Below, piece by piece: positions 58,052 to 64,000 of a stretch of 64,000 nucleotides of DNA. The position numbers were made by a program, and so were the translations under genes. Positions within the stretch are counted from its first letter, which is position 1; each line of letters begins with the position of its first letter. The stretch is from Apostichopus japonicus (Eukaryota; Echinodermata; Holothuroidea; Aspidochirotida; Stichopodidae). The notes under the pieces are model-generated. The model was given only the letters and a program-made list of their open reading frames with translations, ran no database searches and was not told the origin of the DNA. The DNA lies in assembly GCF_037975245.1 (NCBI RefSeq), contig NC_092561.1, positions 6,428,501-6,492,500 of the forward strand, read 5' to 3'.

Positions 58052-61000
58052 TCTATTGTTGCTCAAACCTTTGATTCATTAGCCGAAGACCGCACAAGGC
58101 GTCATAACTTTCACCGTTTGAATAGTTGTTTCAACCATGTACAACTAAAAAAAAACAACTATGTATGTGCAAGCTGTACAGGCTGTTTAGCTATAACTGA
58201 GCAAGCATATGAAGTTACTCGACTGAACATCATAGGGCAAAACTCTGCTGAGACAAAACCGTTGGGCGCAAGATTTTCAGGACCTACAAAATTATATCTG
58301 TTTGATCCGTTTTGGAATTGAAGTACCTCCAAGTTATCCCACACATGTTGTTCGGTTACATATTGTTGCAACACAGTGGAATGATTGCAGACCTGACATA
58401 AAAACTAGCTGGAGAAGTGAGTGTTTTAAGATATCACCCAATGCCGCGCAACTAACATAAACCCATTAACCCATTAAGTGGTCGATGTAATACCTCACAA
58501 TGACCACGTGCTACTTTCCTCATTAAATGATAACCCTCGGGGACTATAGGCCTGCAACAATTTCAGAGAATATGTAACACTAGGCCATACTCATGCCACC
58601 TGTGTTGCAGTTGGTCAGTAGGTTATTCCAGTCACGTGGTAAGGATGGTTACCGAGTGATTGCTCCGCCATAGTTTACGAGAAACCTACTTACATGTCAT
58701 CAGTATTAGGCACAAATACATTACCATATATTCCATATTCAAAACTGATCAACGTTATGAAAACGTACACATTTCACTTTTTCCTTTACAGAGAAAGTGT
58801 TGAGTTAGACAATTGATATTTCTCAGTGAAACATCGTGCTCTGATATCATTGTTGTAAGCTGCGTGGTTCTAAGTTGAGGCGTATATGTGGCCCTTATGT
58901 GACTTTCTAGTATATTTAGAGACAATACTGATGTTTTTGAAAGCATCTTGTAAAGGAACAATGCACTAGTTAACTACAATGGGCTGACGGTGCTTGTAGC
59001 GAAATATACAGCTGAATGCGGTGGTAGTATTGGGTGCACTCTACAGAGTTATATACCATCTATTCTTGAACAGCAATCAGCTTATTAAAAACCATACAAC
59101 AACATAAACGCTGAAATAAACTACCACGCGATTCCTTTATTTTGTATTTCAATGCAGACTTTTCGTAGGAATATACAATAATCATACTAGGCTCTCAAAC
59201 TTTGAAAAACAAGCATCTATATGTCAGTGCTCCTCATTGTTAGCATAATATAGATAGATAGATAGATATATATAGATATATAGATAGATAGATATATAGA
59301 TAGAAAGACAGATAGACAGATAGACATACAAATAGACAGATAGATATACCATCGGTGTTTGCACGCCACAGCATGAAAACAGTAAGACCTTCAGTGTTCT
59401 CAGTTGAGTTGGTTAAATATCTAATATTTTTTACGAACTTTCAATACGGGGGAGAAAAAATAGCTCCGATAATCGATATTATGATCATAAACGGTGTCGG
59501 AAAGTGACGATTAATAGAATCTTAAAGTTCTTAAGTTTCTGTGAGAATAGTTGTGTCGAAGACAATGTGTAGTTGTTTGCCTATTTCTTTCGCCTATTAA
59601 CTGGGAATTCTTGCAAAGTTTAACAGAGTATGCGAAACAAAAGAAGTTGAAAAGGAAAAAAACTATAAATTTTAGCTAACTATTGACCTGATTTCAAGAT
59701 GATTTTCGAGAAAAAAAACGGAATGTGTTTTTTTTTTTTTTGCAAGTCATCAATAAATCCAATATTGTAAACGTAACGTTGTCTGTTGGCTTTCAATTCT
59801 TTATATATTCTATCTGAGAATTTTTTTTTTTTTTTTGGGGGGGGGGCAAAAGTAAATGTAAAAATATTTACTTAAAGAAATAAAAAAAAATAAAAAAGGG
59901 ATAGTCATATGTCGTCCAGTTCTTCACAAATTTGTAGTATTGTTCATAATTGATCGATTTTCTGTCTTTTTTTTCCTTTTTTTCTTTCTTTTTTTCGTTG
60001 TTGTTGTTGTCATTCTTAAATTATTCTCTCTTATACCGGTACTTGATAGTAAATTCTAGTTGGTATTATTTTTGGAACTAGCTTCCTCGCATAAAAATCA
60101 ACTGCTAACTGTTACCCCGAAATTTATCTAGACATTTTCTTCTTTTTCCAAGAAAAAGATTTCGGTCTGTTTTGTGACACATTTTGTGACAGAAAAAAGG
60201 AAATGTATATATAGAACTTCACCTAAAGCCTTGATGTACTTGATACTAGTTCTGCGAAATTTAAATCATTGTTCAATAACGTATTTTTTGAACGTATTTT
60301 GCTTGTTTATAATATTATCTCCCTTCGTGGAGATATTTCACTATATATATTTATTTAAAAGAAATTTAAAAGGTGCAATGTTATGTATGGTATGTAACAA
60401 GAACGAAAGTCATATTAAAAGAAAAAAACACTACGGTATATATACGATTTATTCTATTCTGTTTATATTTTTACTTTGCTTGTGTACCACCCTCACCTAC
60501 ACCCCTCGCCCCCCCCCCCTCACACACGCACACAACCCTGGGGAATGGACTCTTGTTTGAAGGCATAACTGCTACCGAATATGAACAAGAACTGGTCAGT
60601 GACTTGAGTAAATTTTGTCTGGGCAAGCGACATTTTTGAGTGCATGTTGCCTTTACACACTTTGGTTTACTCGAGAAAAACCTGCTTGAAATACCTATAA
60701 GTGATTTCTATGATACACCGTGGAACCTATAATAAACTCAGATAACTTATTGAAACTGCGTAAGCAAGAAAGAAGCCATGCATAAAACCTATAGCCAACA
60801 TCGTTAAACTATATACCATCTGAAAAGAGTTGAATATGTCTCCAATCTGGTCGGGTCTTGGTTTCCAGAGCCTGTTCATTTTGCTTAATCATTTGGTTTT
60901 GTCTCTAAACAGAGGAGGGTTTGAAAACACACCGTACGAACGCCCAAGAACAACAAATCACAAAAGAACTAGTCATGCACGACCATTCATATTTACTTGA

Positions 61001-61220
61001 TCAAACTGGCGACTTCAATACTTACCGCGAGGCTAATTTAACCAGAAGGCACCGTGCTTAGTGATATACTTTTAAGAAAAGTCACCCTGCAGGAAAGAAC
61101 CTGGTCACGAAAACCAAACTAGCTACCGAACGACTGATCCGCTCTCAACCCAGTCCCCTTGCATCGAGAGTGTGACTGTGTGATCATCGTCGGCTGTGTA
61201 TCACCATTCCCCTCGAAAGA
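58052..61220. other. Non-coding region
   Basis: I see no supportable gene. It contains a GATA microsatellite (about 59249-59345, with GACA variants), several long T, A and G runs (59728-59742, 59822-59846) and a poly-C run near 60511-60519. Short frames lack recognisable domains. Confidence 0.5.
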
Positions 61221-61258
61221 GAACAGATACTACAATATGATCTTAGCCAAAAGACCGA
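61221..61258 (-). pseudogene. U2 snRNA-like fragment
   Basis: Read on the minus strand, 38 bases match the 5' part of U2 snRNA from about nucleotide 10 to 47. TCGGTCTTTTGGCTAAGATC is kept with one change. The branch-point-recognition core GTAGTA and TATCTGTTC are kept, but CAAGT between them is altered. The first nine bases and everything after the first 50 (stem IIa, Sm site) do not match. It is therefore a pseudogene, or the head of a U2-derived repeat, not a working spliceosomal RNA. Confidence 0.6.
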
Positions 61259-61394
61259 CATACTTGCCATGATATACTTGCAATGTTTTTAGGAGGACAT
61301 CCAATGCACAATAGATTTTTTCAAGTTTTGACTGGGAAAAAAAGTCAATACGGTTGCTGCTGATACTTTGGTTTCAGTGGACCAACATTGTATC

Positions 61395-61870
61395 ACCCTC
61401 ACTTGACCTAATTAACCATTGATTGACCTCTATGGAAAACAAGAGGTTCTTCTGTTCACTAATGAGGATCCACATACCACACGTATGAAGTTCATTCCAA
61501 ACGTTTTTGAAGTAACCAAGACTGTCTACAAGGTTTTCAGAATTTCAATTATCTTGACGTACATGACCTTTGATCTCTACGAAAAACAAAAGGATCATTT
61601 TAATCGCTAAAATGGATCAACAAACTACATATGAAGTTCACCCAACCTTTGTCACATTATTACCTCTCTTGAACTTTCTTGACCTTTGACCTCTGTTAAA
61701 ACAATAGGCTATTTCTAGTTTACTAAGGAAGATCCAAATTCTGAGTATGAAGCACGCCACCAGCTTTGCTCAGTAAGTTAATTATCGCGTTTACAAGGTT
61801 TGCAGACTTTAACCTCTCTCTCTCAAATGACTAAGATACTATCTATGCTGCATCCGCATACCAAGTATGA
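61395..61870. repeat. Degenerate tandem repeat with TGACCTTTGACCTCT core
   Basis: Cores near 61423, 61563, 61680 and 61806 (for example TTGACCTTTGACCTCTGTTA) repeat at roughly 117-145-base spacing. Shared accompanying phrases are ACTAAGGAAGATCCA, TATGAAGTTCA and TTTACAAGGTTT. The units are heavily diverged. Frames across them are not coding. Confidence 0.6.
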
Positions 61871-64000
61871 CGTTGAACTACAATTTCTTTTCTTAACTAG
61901 AACAACTGCATTTGTATACAAACTCTTGTCATTGTAGTGCGTGGTGAAGGTCAAACTTAGTTGTTCATATTCAATGAGGGGTCTGATTTACTGCAAACCT
62001 TTTAAAGTTATTTCGGTCACAAAGAAGCAAGTTCGGTGTTTGGGCCTTTGGCGTAGACCACAAGCTAGGCTTATATTGTGTAATGTTTATAAACAGTACT
62101 CTAGCCAGCATGTGCCTGCAACATAAACGAAGAAATTATGACTAAAACAATCAGAACTAAGATGTCAATCACGAATCACTCCTGTTTCGGACGTGACAGG
62201 GAATACACAGAGTCCTGGACACTGATTGGTCAAATTGAACAACACGTTAACGTTACTGTATCCTCGCCGAGGTAGAAACATCCAAAGGCATAATGGACCA
62301 TTAATCTAACGAATACACGTAGGTCTATAGTATATCATTGCCAATGTAAAACCATCTGGTCTTTTAAAAACTGCTTGGACGATTTCCTGGCTCTGGTTTA
62401 TCATCATCCAAAACACGTAATATATGCCATACACGGCCATAGGCTAGTACATACTGCGATGCCACGATAATAACGTTTCAAGTACCTATGTTGCAAGAGT
62501 TGTGAAGTAGTACAGATAACGCTGAGTCGTTGCGGATAAATACGATTAATATTTGTTGCTTGCAACTTTTTTTGCAGGATGTTGTTCAATTCGAGAATAA
62601 CGAACCAAAGATGGAAATTTTACGTATTGTTTTGAAGAAGTATGCTACGCAAGGAGATCTATTTGATTTACGTGTGCAGAACTAACTGTTCGCCGCCACA
62701 ATTCTTTGCAAATTTGATTCTGGATATTTTCCTGCGTAGCCAACCTGTGAATTTGAGATTGCTATGAAGAGTGCATGTTCAGCTTTCATTCACCAGCCAG
62801 CCATGTAGATGATGGAGCGGGCTAGTAATCCCAACATTGTCGCGCGCATGCGCACTACAATTATTAAGAGCGTTTACAGCGAAGAAATCACACACATGCA
62901 CATACGCCAAAAGATTCATTTTGCCTTTGGCAAGAAAATATAACCATAGTTTGGTATAACATTACGTTAATAATTACATAAGAACTGTTATCAAAAGGGT
63001 AGAGGAAACTTCCCCTACCACCATCACCACACCTCCACCACCACCCCCCCCCCCCACCCCTCCACCGCCCCATGCATGTACGCCCAACCACCATCTAGAA
63101 TGAAGCAGTTTCCTAGAACTCATGAAACAGACAAAAAATAAAAACGTTAGCGCAGAGATTACTTGAAATAAAAGGAGTAAGAATGGTTATTAAATTTGGT
63201 GTTGGTTGGTTGGAGAAGTAAACCCCTCATTCCAGACCAGCTTTGACATCTCGAGAAAACTTTGTATGGAGCGCGAAAAGTGCAAGGTTATTTCGTTGCT
63301 AAGTTTAACGTAAGTTAGACAACGACGTAAGTTTAGACAATGGAATTTTAGACATCAACGTGAGTTTGAGCAACAGCCTGGTAAAACAGCAGCAACAACT
63401 TTAGTTTAGACAACAACAAACTAATTTTGTCAACAAAATAAGTTTGCCCTTTTCGCGTTCCATAACTTTGAGGAAACGCAAAATTAGGACGCTGAGTTAT
63501 CACTCTGTTTAGACAGAAGCGTTCAACGAGAGAAGAAAGTGGAGGGATGATTGAATGTGCAAACAGTTATCCCGGCGCGAAAAAAAAAATGAATGGTCGA
63601 ATGAGATTACAATAACAATAAACCCACAAAATGTTAATATTTACTGAAAACATTGTAAATTTTGGGGATTGGTCAGATGACCAATTGATTGCTTAACTGG
63701 AGAACGCAGAGCTGATGAGAATCGAAAATATTTCCTGGCACAGGTGATATCTAATTATCCTCTTCTCTCCCTTCCCCCTTCCACCTTCCTGCCTTCGTCT
63801 TTCTTTCACATTTTTCGGCTGTATAACGGTTTCGTAGGAATGCAATAATTGTTTTAATCTACAACAAATAATGTCTTCATGTGACCATAAATGTCTTGGT
63901 CTAACAAAACAAAATAAATCAAAAGTGTCCATATGGTGGCGCTGTCTAATAAAATTTTCTATAGATACTATATAAGTCACTTTATGGCTTTTATTATTTT
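61871..64000. other. Non-coding tail of the window
   Basis: I see no supportable gene. A CCACC-rich and poly-C tract (63013-63070) could form a quadruplex on the minus strand. The rest is AT-rich with short runs. Confidence 0.5.

Overview
The window looks like nuclear DNA of a deuterostome marine invertebrate, most likely an echinoderm. Three things support this. There is one clear neurotrophin-family gene. There is one Ty3/gypsy-type retrotransposon whose integrase lies upstream of reverse transcriptase, the Gmr1-type order known from deuterostomes. The rest is AT-rich, intron-like DNA full of simple repeats and decayed transposon pieces. Nothing bacterial or CRISPR-like is present. The species cannot be fixed from the sequence alone.

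Layout: 1-1647 is non-coding with poly-G, poly-C and TA runs. 1648-10942 is one complete, young LTR retrotransposon: two 1992-bp LTRs with no visible difference, a perfect 5-bp target-site duplication, a primer-binding site, a polypurine tract and one uninterrupted gag-pol frame of 1550 codons. 12087-12471 is an AACG tetranucleotide array. 13206-14189 is a 40-bp perfect inverted repeat with TA tracts; it encloses the 3' end of a Penelope-like element (nuclease C-terminal tail, then a hammerhead-ribozyme fold). 15378-15518 holds a LINE reverse-transcriptase tail on the minus strand. 15519-56100 is mostly non-coding, with a 93-bp x4 minisatellite, hAT-like termini, a dispersed repeat pair, G-quadruplex tracts and a few protein-like minus-strand segments (about 30.8-39.7 kb) that I cannot assign.

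56109-57605 is the main host gene: a neurotrophin homologue. Its whole prepro-protein is read from one exon that begins exactly at a 3' splice site. A short upstream intron has a strong donor, three CRE-like sites lie about 315-350 bp upstream of the ATG, and a candidate poly(A) signal follows. 57606-64000 is non-coding, with a perfect G-quadruplex, GATA repeats, a U2-snRNA-like fragment on the minus strand and a degenerate roughly 120-145-bp tandem repeat.

The points most worth following up are: the Gmr1-type element with a SCAN-like capsid; the 11-bp inverted repeat formed by its inferred cDNA ends; the hammerhead fold in the Penelope-like fragment and the inverted repeat around it; and the neurotrophin's acidic tail, altered signature residue and CRE cluster. 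All comparisons to families rest on recognition by eye, not on database searches.
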